From CAWAMD01 sp963783045 (GTDB taxonomy: Bacteria; Actinomycetota; Nitriliruptoria; Nitriliruptorales; Nitriliruptoraceae): a stretch of 64,000 bases of DNA. The notes under the pieces were generated by a model. The model did no database searches. It was not told the origin of the DNA and was given only the letters and a program-made list of their open reading frames with translations. This document shows positions 54,519-63,856 of this stretch, in pieces. The stretch lies in the NCBI GenBank assembly GCA_963783045.1, contig CAWAMD010000008.1, forward strand, positions 186,001-250,000, read 5' to 3'. The first letter of the stretch is position 1, and each line of letters starts with the position of its first letter. Both the position numbers and the translations under genes were made by a program.

Positions 54519-55875
54519 GCAGCCGCTGCGGTTGACCCTGCGTGCGCGGATGGTGCTGGTCGCGACCATCCTGGTGACCGTCATCCTCGTGCTGGGCGGG
54601 CTCGTGCTCGTCTCGGGGCTGCGCAGACTGCTGACCCACAACGCGCTCGAGTCGGCACAGGTGCGAGCGCAGGACCTGGCGTCGTTCGCCGCCGATGGTG
54701 AGCTGCCGGACCCGATCCCGATCACCAGTGACGAGCAGGCCCTGGTGCAGGTCGTCGCCGGTGGCCGGGTGGTGGGCGCCAGCGGCAACATCGCCGGCGA
54801 GGATCCACTCCCCGTTCCGGTGCCGCCGGTCGGTGCGGTGCGTGTCGACGCGACCGGCCGCCGCCTGCCCATCGGTGAGGACGACCGGTTTGCGCTGGTC
54901 GCACTCGGTACCCGTACCCGGTCCGGCCCCGGGGCGGTGTACGTCGGGATCTCGCTCGACGAGATCGACGACACGGTCGCGGCCGCCCTGCGCGTCGGCG
55001 AGATCGTCCTGCCTGCGCTCGTGGTGCTGCTCTCGGCGGCGATGTGGCTGGTCGTCGGCCGCACGTTGCGGCCGATCGACACCATCCGGGCCGAGGCGGA
55101 CGAGATCGGTGGGGATGTCCTCGGACGGCGCGTGCCCGAGCCGGCGACGGGCGACGAGGTGGCCCGGCTGGCACACACCCTCAACGGGATGCTCTCGCGC
55201 ATCGAGAACAGCGTCGCGCGTCAGCGCCGTTTCGTCGGCGACGCTGCACACGAGCTTCGCAGCCCCATCGCGAGCCTGCGCACACAGCTCGAGACCTCCC
55301 GTGCGGCTCGCCAGCCGGTCGACTGGGACGAGCTGTCCGCCGACCTGCTGGCCGAGACGCTGAGGATGCAGCGGTTGACGGATCAGCTGCTGCTGCTGGC
55401 CCGGCTCGATGCCGCCGAGCTGATCGGACACGTCACCGAGGTCGACCTGGACGAACTGGTTGTGCAGGCCGCCGAGGCACAGCGCGGCGTGCGGCAGGTC
55501 ACCATCGACCTGCATGAGGTCCAGCCCGTGCGGATCGGCGGTGAGCCGCTGCTGCTCTCGCAGGTGGTCCGCAACCTGATCGACAACGCCGCCCGTCACG
55601 CTGCAACCCGGGTGCGTGTGGCGTTGCGCAAGGACGGGGACGAGGCCGTGCTCGCGGTGGACGACGACGGCGCCGGGATCCCCCCGGACCGCCGCGACGA
55701 GGTCTTCGCCCGTTTCACCCGGCTCAGCGAGGCGCGTGAACGTGACGCGGGCGGTGCCGGGCTCGGCCTCGCGATCGTCGCCGACATCCTCGCCGCCCAC
55801 GGGGGGACGGTGTCGGTCGGCGCGGCGCCCGTCTTGGGTGGAGCCCGGTTCACGGTGCGGCTCCCGGGTCGTTGA
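54511..55875 (+). CDS. Sensor histidine kinase
   Basis: 454 residues, overlapping the regulator by 8 bp. Two membrane helices (about 14-36 and 165-184) enclose a ~125-residue extracytoplasmic sensor. A HAMP linker (VGRTLRPIDTIRAEADEIGG) leads to the H box RFVGDAAHELRSPIASL (His247). ATPase boxes: N in VVRNLIDNAARHA, G1 in VDDDGAGIPPD, G2 in GGAGLGLAIV. The regulator and kinase form one operon. Confidence 0.94.
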   Translation: MRRQPLRLTLRARMVLVATILVTVILVLGGLVLVSGLRRLLTHNALESAQVRAQDLASFAADGELPDPIPITSDEQALVQVVAGGRVVGASGNIAGEDPLPVPVPPVGAVRVDATGRRLPIGEDDRFALVALGTRTRSGPGAVYVGISLDEIDDTVAAALRVGEIVLPALVVLLSAAMWLVVGRTLRPIDTIRAEADEIGGDVLGRRVPEPATGDEVARLAHTLNGMLSRIENSVARQRRFVGDAAHELRSPIASLRTQLETSRAARQPVDWDELSADLLAETLRMQRLTDQLLLLARLDAAELIGHVTEVDLDELVVQAAEAQRGVRQVTIDLHEVQPVRIGGEPLLLSQVVRNLIDNAARHAATRVRVALRKDGDEAVLAVDDDGAGIPPDRRDEVFARFTRLSEARERDAGGAGLGLAIVADILAAHGGTVSVGAAPVLGGARFTVRLPGR

Positions 55876-55930
55876 TCGACCGCGTGGGCGGCAGGACGTT
55901 GCGGCGGTGGCCGGATAAGGCGACGGCCGG

Positions 55931-58594
55931 TCATCCGTCTCGCAGGATCGCGGGCGAGCTTCGTGAGGCGGCGCGGATCACCAGGCGGGCGGTGACCGCG
56001 GTGGCCAGCCCAGCGACGGCTATGACGGCGGCGAGGTAGCTCCATGGGATGGCCATGGACGACGGCGGTGGGTCGAACACGCCGCTGAGGACCTTGATGA
56101 GCATCTCGGAGAGTGCGAGACCGCCGACGCTGCCGGCCACCAGGGCACCGAAGGCGACCACGGCCGCTTCGGTCTGGACGAACCCGGCAAGCTGACGTCG
56201 GCGGGCACCGAGCGCGGAAAGGATCGCGAAGAAGCGGCGTCGCTCGGCCAGACCGAGTCCGAGCACCAGGCCGCTGGCAGCGGCGGCCAGCAGGAACGCG
56301 AACGAGAGCTCGACCTTGGTCAGTCCGCTGAGGTCGACGGCGGTCAGGCTGGAGCCGATGAGCCGCCGGGTGTGGCCGATGGCGGTGATCGAGGCTTTGC
56401 TGCCCAGCTTGTTGCGAAGTGCCGTGGCGACACGGTCCGGCGGGGTCGAGCCGGTGTCGACGAGGAACGACCCCACGGCGTTGTTCCCGGTCTGACGTGC
56501 GACGTAGTCGGCGTTGGCGACGACGAAGCTGTCGCTGGGTGCGGTGGGGAACTCCTTGGCGATGCCTGCGTAGGTGAACGTGACGGGAGTGAACTGCTTG
56601 GTGCGTCCGTTCTGGAGCCGCAGGGTGAGATGGTCGCCCTTGTGGAGCTGGAAGTCGCGGACAGTCTCGGCACTCACGAGGACCCGATCCGGATGGGCTT
56701 GCAGCTCGTGCATCAGGGAACGGACGGAGCCGCCCTGGACGTAGGCGTCCTGGAGTCTGGTGGCGTCGACGATCGTGCTGGGTCGCACGCCGTAGAGGTC
56801 CTGCAGGTCGGCGCCGACATACACGAAGCGGTGCTGGATCGGCTCGACCGATCGGACGCCGGGCGTGGCGGCGATCTGGTCGGCCGCCTGGGGTCCGACG
56901 CTGACGCCTGGCGACTCGGTCACGGTCACGTCTGCGCCGTTGGTCAGCAGCGCGTCGACCCGGGCCTGCTGCTGGTAGGTGGCGTTGAACACCGCGGTGG
57001 ACATCGCGAAGATGAGAGCGAGCGCGGCCAGCACCAGGCTGCGTGCGAGCAGGCGGCGCTGCCGGGTCGTCGCCGACGCCACGGCGGTGGACAGCGGGCC
57101 CAGACGGCGCCCGACCACGCGGCCCAGCACCCCTCGGCCGTGTCGGAGCCCGGCCGTGGTGACGCGCCAGGTCAGCAACGCGACACCGGCCCACAGCAGG
57201 GCGGGCCCGGCGAAGGTCCAGTAGTCGACGGAGATCTTCGGGGTGCCCTCGGGCGCCAGGACGAGCTGGTAGCCACTGCGGCTGGTCAGCCAGAACACGA
57301 TCCCGGCCGCGGCCAGCAGCCACATGTCGAGCCCCGCGCGCATCCACCGGGGCGCACGTCCGGGGCGCGTCAGCTCCCGTCGGGCGCCGGTCACGGTCGT
57401 CTCCCGGGCGTCGCGCCAGGCCGGGTAGGCGACGCTGACGCCCGCGACCAGCAGGCCCGCAGCAGCCGCGCCGGCCTGCCACACGATCGCCGCCGTGGTT
57501 GACGACAGCGCGGACGTCCCGAAGACGGTACGGCCGATGAGCTGTCCGGCGAGCAGGCCGGCGATGCTGCCGGCCGTGCCGACCGTCAGTGCTTCGGCGA
57601 GGCCTACGACGACGAGCTGGCGGGTGGTGGCCCCGCGGGTGCGGAGGAGGGCCTGCTCGCGCCGGCGGCGGTCGGCGCCGGCGGCTGCGACCGCGATGGT
57701 GAGCAGGCAGGCCAGTACGGCACCGGGAAGCCCGAGGAACAGGAACAGGATCTGGGCGTACAGCGCGTCTTCACGGGCGGAGCCCAGGGTTGCCGCGAGG
57801 TTGTCGCCGACCTGGCCGGAACCGGCCAGCTGGGCCTCGAGGTTGTTCGCCTTGCCAGTCACGTCGGTGTAGGCAGCGGCCGGGTCCGAGGGCAGGTCGT
57901 GGGCGAGCTCAGCGTGGACCTGCAGGTAGACGCTGGTCGGAGAGGCGGCGGCGACGGGGTTGTAGAGGTGGTGCCAGCGGGGGGCGGGCAGCAGGACGAC
58001 GTTGTCCGGCGGCGCCGTCGGCTGGGCGCCGGGTGGCGCCCCGACGTCCTGGAAGAGCGAGTCGGCCTGGGGAAGGTCGACGACCCCGTCGACGGTGACC
58101 TGGGCGGTGCTGGCGTCGGGGAGCCGGATCGTGATGCGGTCACCGGGCGTCACCCGCAGGTTGGCGGCGGTCTGCTGGGCGACCAGCACGCCGTTGTCGG
58201 CGCCGCTGAGCGTCCGCAACTCCTGGGGGAACGCGCTGCGGTATCCGCTGGGCAGCCCGAGGACGAACCCGGGCCCCGTGGTCTGGGTGGTGCCGCCGGT
58301 GGTGGCGGTGAACCCGGCGGTGTGCCCGTAGCCGACCGGCAGGGCGGTGGTGACGTCCTGACGGCGGCGGACGCTGTCGAGCACGGTCGCCAGGTCGCCG
58401 CCAGGTTGGACCTGCACCTGCCAGTCAACGGCGACCCGAGCGATCGAGCGGCGGGTCATCGTGGCCTTCGACGAGGACAGGAAGGTCCCCAGGCTGGCGA
58501 GCAGCGCGACGGTGACCGCGATCCCGAGAGCCGTCGCGGCGAGGCGGCCGAGCCGTCGCGCGGCCAGGCCCCGCAGCCAGGTCAGGCTGATCAT
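55931..58594 (-). CDS. FtsX-like ABC transporter permease
   Basis: 887 residues from ATG 58594, overlapping the upstream ATPase stop (ATGA). It has an N-terminal helix followed by a large extracytoplasmic domain (about 45-260), then helices, a second cluster with another large external domain (~540-700) and a final helix group, the duplicated FtsX/MacB-like plan with about ten helices. Such permeases work in envelope stress response, lipoprotein handling or peptide resistance rather than bulk import. Last gene of the four-gene operon. Confidence 0.88.
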   Translation of the reverse strand: MISLTWLRGLAARRLGRLAATALGIAVTVALLASLGTFLSSSKATMTRRSIARVAVDWQVQVQPGGDLATVLDSVRRRQDVTTALPVGYGHTAGFTATTGGTTQTTGPGFVLGLPSGYRSAFPQELRTLSGADNGVLVAQQTAANLRVTPGDRITIRLPDASTAQVTVDGVVDLPQADSLFQDVGAPPGAQPTAPPDNVVLLPAPRWHHLYNPVAAASPTSVYLQVHAELAHDLPSDPAAAYTDVTGKANNLEAQLAGSGQVGDNLAATLGSAREDALYAQILFLFLGLPGAVLACLLTIAVAAAGADRRRREQALLRTRGATTRQLVVVGLAEALTVGTAGSIAGLLAGQLIGRTVFGTSALSSTTAAIVWQAGAAAAGLLVAGVSVAYPAWRDARETTVTGARRELTRPGRAPRWMRAGLDMWLLAAAGIVFWLTSRSGYQLVLAPEGTPKISVDYWTFAGPALLWAGVALLTWRVTTAGLRHGRGVLGRVVGRRLGPLSTAVASATTRQRRLLARSLVLAALALIFAMSTAVFNATYQQQARVDALLTNGADVTVTESPGVSVGPQAADQIAATPGVRSVEPIQHRFVYVGADLQDLYGVRPSTIVDATRLQDAYVQGGSVRSLMHELQAHPDRVLVSAETVRDFQLHKGDHLTLRLQNGRTKQFTPVTFTYAGIAKEFPTAPSDSFVVANADYVARQTGNNAVGSFLVDTGSTPPDRVATALRNKLGSKASITAIGHTRRLIGSSLTAVDLSGLTKVELSFAFLLAAAASGLVLGLGLAERRRFFAILSALGARRRQLAGFVQTEAAVVAFGALVAGSVGGLALSEMLIKVLSGVFDPPPSSMAIPWSYLAAVIAVAGLATAVTARLVIRAASRSSPAILRDG

Positions 58595-59223
58595 GGCCGG
58601 CCTCCCAGTCCGCCTTCGACGGTTGCGTGGGGGGCGATCAGCGTGCCGTCGTGCATCTCCCACTGTTCGTCCAACGCGCCGGCCACGACCGGGTCGTGGG
58701 TCGCCACGACCAGTGCCGCGCCGGTGCGTCGTGCAGCCGCGGTCAGGGCGTCGACGACGATGCCAGCCATGCGATGGTCGAGCTGGCCGGTGGGTTCGTC
58801 GGCGAGGATCAGCACGGGCTCACCGACCAGTGCCCGGGCGACCGCGACCCGCTGCGCCTGCCCGCCGGACAGCTCGGAGGGCAGCTTGCCGGCCAGGTCG
58901 CCGATGCGGACCGCGTCGAGTGACCGCTGGGCAGCGACGCTGGCCTGCTCGGCGGGCACGCCGGCAAGCAGCAACGGCATGGCGGTGTTCTCGAGCACGT
59001 CGAGCGGAGCGAGCAGACTCGGTGCCTGAAACACGATGCCGACCGGACCTGGACGCAGCGCCGACACGTCGCCGATACCGGGCCAGTCCGCGCTGCCCAC
59101 CGTCGGTCGCTGTAGACCAGCGATCACATGGAGCAGCGTCGACTTGCCGGACCCCGACGGGCCGACCAGCGCCAGTCGTGCCCCAGGTCCGATCTCGCAG
59201 CTGGTGCTGTGCAACGCCACCAC
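58591..59223 (-). CDS. ABC transporter ATP-binding protein (N-terminal frame break)
   Basis: 210 residues as an uninterrupted frame from GTG 59223. Walker A LVGPSGSGKSTLLHV, Q-loop GIVFQAPSLL, signature LPSELSGGQAQRVAVARAL, Walker B VLILADEPTGQLD and switch His in VVATHDP. The natural start is ATG 59290, which overlaps the preceding ATPase stop (ATGA), but that frame (MSATPVARCRDVR) diverges. Omitting one base near 59251 gives RDVRRTFGAGSAAVVALH, a normal family N terminus. The gene is therefore either frameshifted or mis-assembled. It energises the adjacent FtsX-like permease. Confidence 0.85.
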   Translation of the reverse strand: MVALHSTSCEIGPGARLALVGPSGSGKSTLLHVIAGLQRPTVGSADWPGIGDVSALRPGPVGIVFQAPSLLAPLDVLENTAMPLLLAGVPAEQASVAAQRSLDAVRIGDLAGKLPSELSGGQAQRVAVARALVGEPVLILADEPTGQLDHRMAGIVVDALTAAARRTGAALVVATHDPVVAGALDEQWEMHDGTLIAPHATVEGGLGGRP

Positions 59224-59286
59224 GGCCGCGGAACCGGCCCCGAAGGTCCGTCCGAACGTCCCGGCAGCGTGCGACCGGCGTGGCGC

Positions 59287-59976
59287 TCATGCGACCACCT
59301 TCCCGTCGTCGAGATGGATCCGCCGGTCGGCCGCGTCGGCCACGGCGGGACTGTGGCTGACGATCACAATGGCGGCCCCGTGCTCGGCGTGGCTTCGCAG
59401 CAGCGCCAGGATCTGCGCCTCGGTCGCCCCGTCGAGCTCGCCGGTGGGTTCGTCGGCCAGGAGCACGATCGGGTCGTTGGCAAGGGCGACCGCGAGTCCG
59501 GCGCGGGCGAGCTCACCACCCGAGAGCTCGCCAGGGGTCGCGTCGCCGCGCCGGGCCAGCCCGAGATCCGCGCACAGCTCCGTCACGGTGCGTCGGCTGG
59601 GCCGATCGTCGACCAGGTGCCGGGCCACCACGATGTTCTGCACGAGCGTGAGATGCCCGATCAGGTTGCCGCTCTGGTAGAGCACACCGATGTGAGCCGC
59701 CCGCAGCGCGGCACGTTCGGGTTCGGGACGACGCGAAAGCCGCCGGCCGACCACGCTGACCGTGCCACCGTCGGGATCATCGAGTCCTGCGAGACAGGCC
59801 ATCAAGGTCGACTTGCCCGAACCCGACGGTCCGGTCACGGCCAGGATCTCTCCGGCCGCCACCTGCAGGGAGACGCCCTGCAGCGCCAGAACCTCCTCGT
59901 CGCCCGCGTGGTAGAAGCGGTAGAGCCGGTCGGCGTGCAGCGGCACCGGATCGCCGGTCGACTCGTTCACTGCCAT
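59287..59976 (-). CDS. ABC transporter ATP-binding protein (LolD/MacB type)
   Basis: 229 residues from ATG 59976. Walker A VTGPSGSGKSTLMAC, Q-loop IGVLYQSGNLI, signature GELSGGELARAGLAVALA (LSGGE), Walker B IVLLADEPTGELD and switch His IVSHSP. The second ATPase of the operon, it may pair with the following one as a heterodimer. Its start overlaps the lipoprotein stop by 10 bp. Confidence 0.92.
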   Translation of the reverse strand: MAVNESTGDPVPLHADRLYRFYHAGDEEVLALQGVSLQVAAGEILAVTGPSGSGKSTLMACLAGLDDPDGGTVSVVGRRLSRRPEPERAALRAAHIGVLYQSGNLIGHLTLVQNIVVARHLVDDRPSRRTVTELCADLGLARRGDATPGELSGGELARAGLAVALANDPIVLLADEPTGELDGATEAQILALLRSHAEHGAAIVIVSHSPAVADAADRRIHLDDGKVVA

Positions 59977-60581
59977 GAGAACGAGTCCGTCACGGTCCGC
60001 CACGGGTCGACGTTGTCGGCACCCTTCGGGCCCGAGAGCGTGATGATGGCCTCGGTCCCGTTTCGGTAGAACTCGTACCGTTCGACAGCTTCACGCACGG
60101 TCTTGCCGGTCACCTGGCTGGGCGCTCCGTCGCGCAGGTAGCGGATCTCCACCGCGGTACCTGCCGAACGGTCCACGGTGGTCACGTCCTGGACCGCGAC
60201 GTTGGTCTGGTCGGCCTTGATGGCCGGGACCTCGTCGGACTTGGCAGAAGCCACGGTCGGAGCCGAGGACGCGGACGTGGACGAGAGCCGGACGGTGTTG
60301 AGCTTGTCCGTGAAGGTCACCGCACCACCGCCCGAGGAGCGCGCCCAGCCCTCGGGGACCTTGACCGTGTAGCCCCCAGGGTCGTAGGTGTAGGACACGA
60401 ACGCCTGGTTGTCGGGGATGTCCCCTGGCGGGTTGACCTCAGTGGCGCCAGTGTCCGGCGTGGACGACACCGTCGCCTGACCGACCGAGGACGACTGGAC
60501 TCCGGCGGAACCGCAGGCCGCCAGACCCACCGCGAGCGTGGCGGCCAGCAGCGCACTGCTCGTACGCGAGATTCGATCCAT
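59967..60581 (-). CDS. Lipoprotein of the ABC operon
   Basis: 204 residues from ATG 60581 (MDRISRTSSALLAATLAVGL, lipobox LAAC). The mature part resembles LpqN/PsbP-like folds (YTYDPGGYTVKVPEGWARSS, VTFTDKLNTVRLS, EFYRNGTEAIITLSGPKGAD). It is the first gene of the lipoprotein-ATPase-ATPase-permease operon, which is divergent from the second two-component system. Probably an extracytoplasmic partner or sensor for the ABC permease. Confidence 0.85.
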   Translation of the reverse strand: MDRISRTSSALLAATLAVGLAACGSAGVQSSSVGQATVSSTPDTGATEVNPPGDIPDNQAFVSYTYDPGGYTVKVPEGWARSSGGGAVTFTDKLNTVRLSSTSASSAPTVASAKSDEVPAIKADQTNVAVQDVTTVDRSAGTAVEIRYLRDGAPSQVTGKTVREAVERYEFYRNGTEAIITLSGPKGADNVDPWRTVTDSFSWQ

Positions 60582-60651
60582 GGGTTGGGTCTCCTGACTC
60601 GAAACGTCTGGCCTCGACGCTACGGACGGCTCCTCACCGCCGGCTCCGCAG

Positions 60652-60667
60652 CAGGTAAGCGTCAGGT
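60652..60667. promoter_or_regulatory. Second OmpR-type direct repeat in divergent promoter
   Basis: CAGGT at 60652-60656 and 60663-60667, 11 bp apart (CAGGTAAGCGTCAGGTGAA), between the lipoprotein start (60581) and the response regulator start (60722). The related AACCTGC just after gives partial dyad symmetry. Likely bound by the adjacent regulator. Confidence 0.5.
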
Positions 60668-60721
60668 GAAACCTGCACGGGCCGGGCAGCTGGCCACCCC
60701 GCGGCTGCTTAGGCTCCCGGT

Positions 60722-61396
60722 ATGGACACGCCACGCCTGCTGATCGTCGAGGACGACGACGAAATCGGAGAGGCCCTACGGGAAATCCTTACCGGACAGG
60801 GCTACAACGTCGTCTGGGAACATGACGGTCGGGGGGCCTTGTCGAACGCGGCCGGATTCGAACCCGACCTCGTGGTGCTCGACCTCGGACTGCCCGACCT
60901 CGACGGGATCGAGGTGTGTCGCCGCCTGCGACGCCACCATCCCGCCACCGTCATCCTGATCCTCACGGCCCGCCGCGAAGAGGTCGACGCCGTGCTCGGG
61001 CTCGACGCCGGCGCGGACGACTTCGTCACCAAGCCCTTCCGGCTCGCCGAGCTGCTCGCCCGCGTCCGGGCCCACCTCCGCCGCGTCGAGCAGCCCAGCG
61101 ACGACATCCTCGAGATCGGTCCACTCGCCGTCGACCGTGCCGCCCGCCGGGTGACCCTCAACGGCGAGGAGATCGACCTGCGCCCCAAGGAATACGAGGT
61201 CCTCGAGCTGCTTGCCGAGCGGGCCGGCCGGGCGGTGACACGTGAGCAGCTGATGCAGCAGGTATGGGCCACCGACTGGATGGGGTCGTCCAAGACCCTC
61301 GACGTGCACATCTCGTCGCTGCGGGCCAAGCTCGGCGACATGGCCGACCAGATCGTCACCCTGCGAGGTGTCGGCTACCGGCTCGAGGCGCCATGA
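60722..61396 (+). CDS. OmpR-family response regulator
   Basis: 224 residues. Receiver with Glu10-Asp11-Asp12, phospho-Asp54 in LVVLDLGLPD, Thr82 and Lys104 in DDFVTKPF. DNA-binding winged helix with IDLRPKEYEVLELLAERAGR, VWATDWMGSSKTLDVHISSL and VTLRGVGYRLEAP. Its stop overlaps the kinase start (ATGA). Divergent from the ABC operon, which it probably controls. Confidence 0.94.
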   Translation: MDTPRLLIVEDDDEIGEALREILTGQGYNVVWEHDGRGALSNAAGFEPDLVVLDLGLPDLDGIEVCRRLRRHHPATVILILTARREEVDAVLGLDAGADDFVTKPFRLAELLARVRAHLRRVEQPSDDILEIGPLAVDRAARRVTLNGEEIDLRPKEYEVLELLAERAGRAVTREQLMQQVWATDWMGSSKTLDVHISSLRAKLGDMADQIVTLRGVGYRLEAP

Positions 61397-62664
61397 CCCG
61401 CCGCACCCTTGTCGTCATCGTGGCCGTGGCCGCCGTCGCCGTGCTCCTCTTCGCCCTCCCGTTGGCCTACGAGGTCGCCCGGGTCGACCATGCCGGCGCG
61501 GTGCTCACCCTCGAACGCGACGCAACCCGCGGTGCACTGCAGGTGCCCGCCGACTACCTCTCCAGCGGCGACCCGGTCGAGCTGCCCGCCACCGGTGCCG
61601 GCACCCGTCTCGCGCTCTACGCACCGGACGCCACACGCGTCGTCGGCAGCGGCCCCGGACGTCTCGAACCTGTCGCCACTGGAGCACTGAAGGGCAGCGT
61701 CACCGACCTCACCGAACACGGCGAGATCATCGTCGTCGTCCCCGTCACCGTCAACGAACGGGTCATCGGAGCCATCCGAGCCGCCAGCCCCCTCGCCGAC
61801 CTACGCACCGCCACCCTCCATCGCTGGCTACTGATGGGCGCCCTCGGGCTCGGCGCGATCGCCGTCGCCGCGCTCGTCGGCTGGCGTCAAGCACGGCGTC
61901 TCACTGCCCCCGTGGCCAGCCTCGCCGACGCCGCCCGCCGCCTCGGCGAAGGCGACTTCGGTGCCCGCGCCCAACCCGCCGGGATCCCCGAACTCGACCG
62001 TGCCGCCCACTCCCTCAACGAAACCGCCGCACGTCTCGACGCGCTCGTCTCCCGCGAACGTGCGTTCACGGCCGACGCCTCCCACCAACTCGCCACTCCG
62101 TTGACCCGGCTACGGCTGGCCCTCGAACGAGCCGAGCAGGCAACCGACCCTCACGACCAACTCCGGCGGGCCCTGCACCACGCGGACGCTCTCGAGGACA
62201 CCATGGACGACCTTCTCGCCCTCGCCCGAGACGTGCACGAGAGCCGCGAACCGCTCGATGTCGCCGGCGTCCTCGACGAGCTCACCGCCGACTGGCACGG
62301 CCAACTCGCTCAACACGGGCGTCCGCTACGTGTGACCGCCGACCCAGATCTGCCCGTCGCCGTGGCGTCGCGCGCCGCCGTTCGACAGATCCTCGAGGTC
62401 CTGATCGCCAACGCCGCCCAGCACGGCACTGGCACCGTCGGCGTGCACGCGCGGGCCGCCGGACACGGCATCGCCATCAACGTCTCGGACACCGGACGGG
62501 CTGTCCTCGACGACGCCGTCTTCACCCGCCGATCGACCGGCGCTCAAGGCACCGGCATCGGGCTCGCGCTGGCCCGCTCGCTCGCCCACGCCGAAGGCGG
62601 CCGACTCGTACTCAGCCGCCCCGGCCCAGGCCCGACATTCACACTGCTGCTCCCGGGGGAGTGA
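61393..62664 (+). CDS. Sensor histidine kinase
   Basis: 423 residues. Helices at about 5-26 and 145-163 enclose a ~115-residue external sensor. HAMP linker WRQARRLTAPVASLADAARR, H box FTADASHQLATPLTRLR (His231), N box EVLIANAAQHG, G1 VSDTGRA and G2 GTGIGLALARSLA. The G1 box is short compared with the consensus DNGxGI, but the fold is complete. Partner of the preceding regulator. Confidence 0.92.
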   Translation: MTRRTLVVIVAVAAVAVLLFALPLAYEVARVDHAGAVLTLERDATRGALQVPADYLSSGDPVELPATGAGTRLALYAPDATRVVGSGPGRLEPVATGALKGSVTDLTEHGEIIVVVPVTVNERVIGAIRAASPLADLRTATLHRWLLMGALGLGAIAVAALVGWRQARRLTAPVASLADAARRLGEGDFGARAQPAGIPELDRAAHSLNETAARLDALVSRERAFTADASHQLATPLTRLRLALERAEQATDPHDQLRRALHHADALEDTMDDLLALARDVHESREPLDVAGVLDELTADWHGQLAQHGRPLRVTADPDLPVAVASRAAVRQILEVLIANAAQHGTGTVGVHARAAGHGIAINVSDTGRAVLDDAVFTRRSTGAQGTGIGLALARSLAHAEGGRLVLSRPGPGPTFTLLLPGE

Positions 62665-62856
62665 CTGGCCCAACAGCGGCTCCAGGCTCGATCACCCGAC
62701 CGGCAAACCGAGCTCGTCGCCGACACCCGTCTCGGTACTTCGCGTCCGCCAGCCCTGCCTACGGCGTGCGGTACTTGCGGCGCAAGACCGTAGTCCGCCG
62801 GGGGCGGTCAACTTCTTCTGGACGGAACGTACGTGTCCGTCGAGGAGGAGCATCCC

Positions 62857-63750
62857 ATGGAACCGGTGAACGTCGCCGTGGACGGTCAGACACAGCGGCT
62901 GGTCGAGGAGTTCGTCGCGGGTCTGGTGTCACCGCGCACCCGGGTCAACTACGCGCCGGTGCTGCGCGCCTGGTGCGTGTGGCTCGACGGCCAGGGCAAG
63001 GACGCGGTCGGTGCCGGTCGTGGGGACGTGGAGGCCTACGTCCGTCGGCTCGAGACGGCCGGCTACGCGACCAGCACGATCGGCCAGAAGCTGACGGTGA
63101 TCTCCAGCTTCTCCCGCTGGTGTGTCCGTGAGGGACATCTGACGGCCAACCCGGTCGCCGGCGCCCGCTGGCCGGCCCGCTCGACCGTGTCGACGACCCA
63201 GGCGCTGAGCCGTCACGAGCTGACCGACTGGCTCGATGCCGCCGAAGCCTGCGGCGGCTACCGCTACGCCACTGCCTGTCTGCTCGCCTTCAACGGGCTA
63301 CGCGTCGGCGAACTCTGCGCTGCCGACGTGGGCGATCTCGGTGAGCAGACCTGGCACCACGTCCTGCATCTGCGTGCCGAGACGACCAAAGGGAACAAGC
63401 CGGCGACCGTGGCGCTCTCGCCCCGCACGATGCAGGCCATCGACCGGGCGCTGGACGGCCGCCAGGCCGGACCGTTGCTGTGCAACACCTACGGCCGGCG
63501 GATGACCGTCTACAACGTCGGCTACCTCGTAAGGGTGTTGTGCCGCCAGATCGGGGTGACCAAGCGGATCACCCCGCACAGCCTGCGGCACTCGGCGATC
63601 ACGATCGCGCTGGACGCCGGGGTGAGCCTGCGTCATGTGCAGGACTTCGCCCGCCATGAGGACCCGCGCACCACGCGCCGCTACGACCGTGCCCGCGGCC
63701 AGCTCAACCGGCACGCCACCTACACCACCCAGTACCTCGCCGGCGGATGA
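62857..63750 (+). CDS. Tyrosine recombinase / site-specific integrase
   Basis: 297 residues from ATG 62857, chosen for GAGGAGGAG six bases upstream. A SAM-like N-terminal core-binding domain (about 10-105) precedes the catalytic domain with Arg149 (NGLRVGEL), Lys178/181 (TTKGNK), His241-x-x-Arg244 (HSLRHSAI), His267 and the nucleophile Tyr276 (RTTRRYDRA). The size is that of XerC/D-like or phage/ICE integrases. A near-palindrome GACGGA...TCCGTC lies just upstream (62819-62839). It may be the integrase of the island between here and tRNA-Gly. Confidence 0.92.
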   Translation: MEPVNVAVDGQTQRLVEEFVAGLVSPRTRVNYAPVLRAWCVWLDGQGKDAVGAGRGDVEAYVRRLETAGYATSTIGQKLTVISSFSRWCVREGHLTANPVAGARWPARSTVSTTQALSRHELTDWLDAAEACGGYRYATACLLAFNGLRVGELCAADVGDLGEQTWHHVLHLRAETTKGNKPATVALSPRTMQAIDRALDGRQAGPLLCNTYGRRMTVYNVGYLVRVLCRQIGVTKRITPHSLRHSAITIALDAGVSLRHVQDFARHEDPRTTRRYDRARGQLNRHATYTTQYLAGG

Positions 63751-63856
63751 ACCGGATCGGGCGGACCATCAGTTCGGGTACGTGGAGGGCCGTGTCCTTA
63801 CGGATGCGGCGTGCCGGACGACGTCGAACGGTGGGTGGCGCGGCGGCCGTGAGGAG

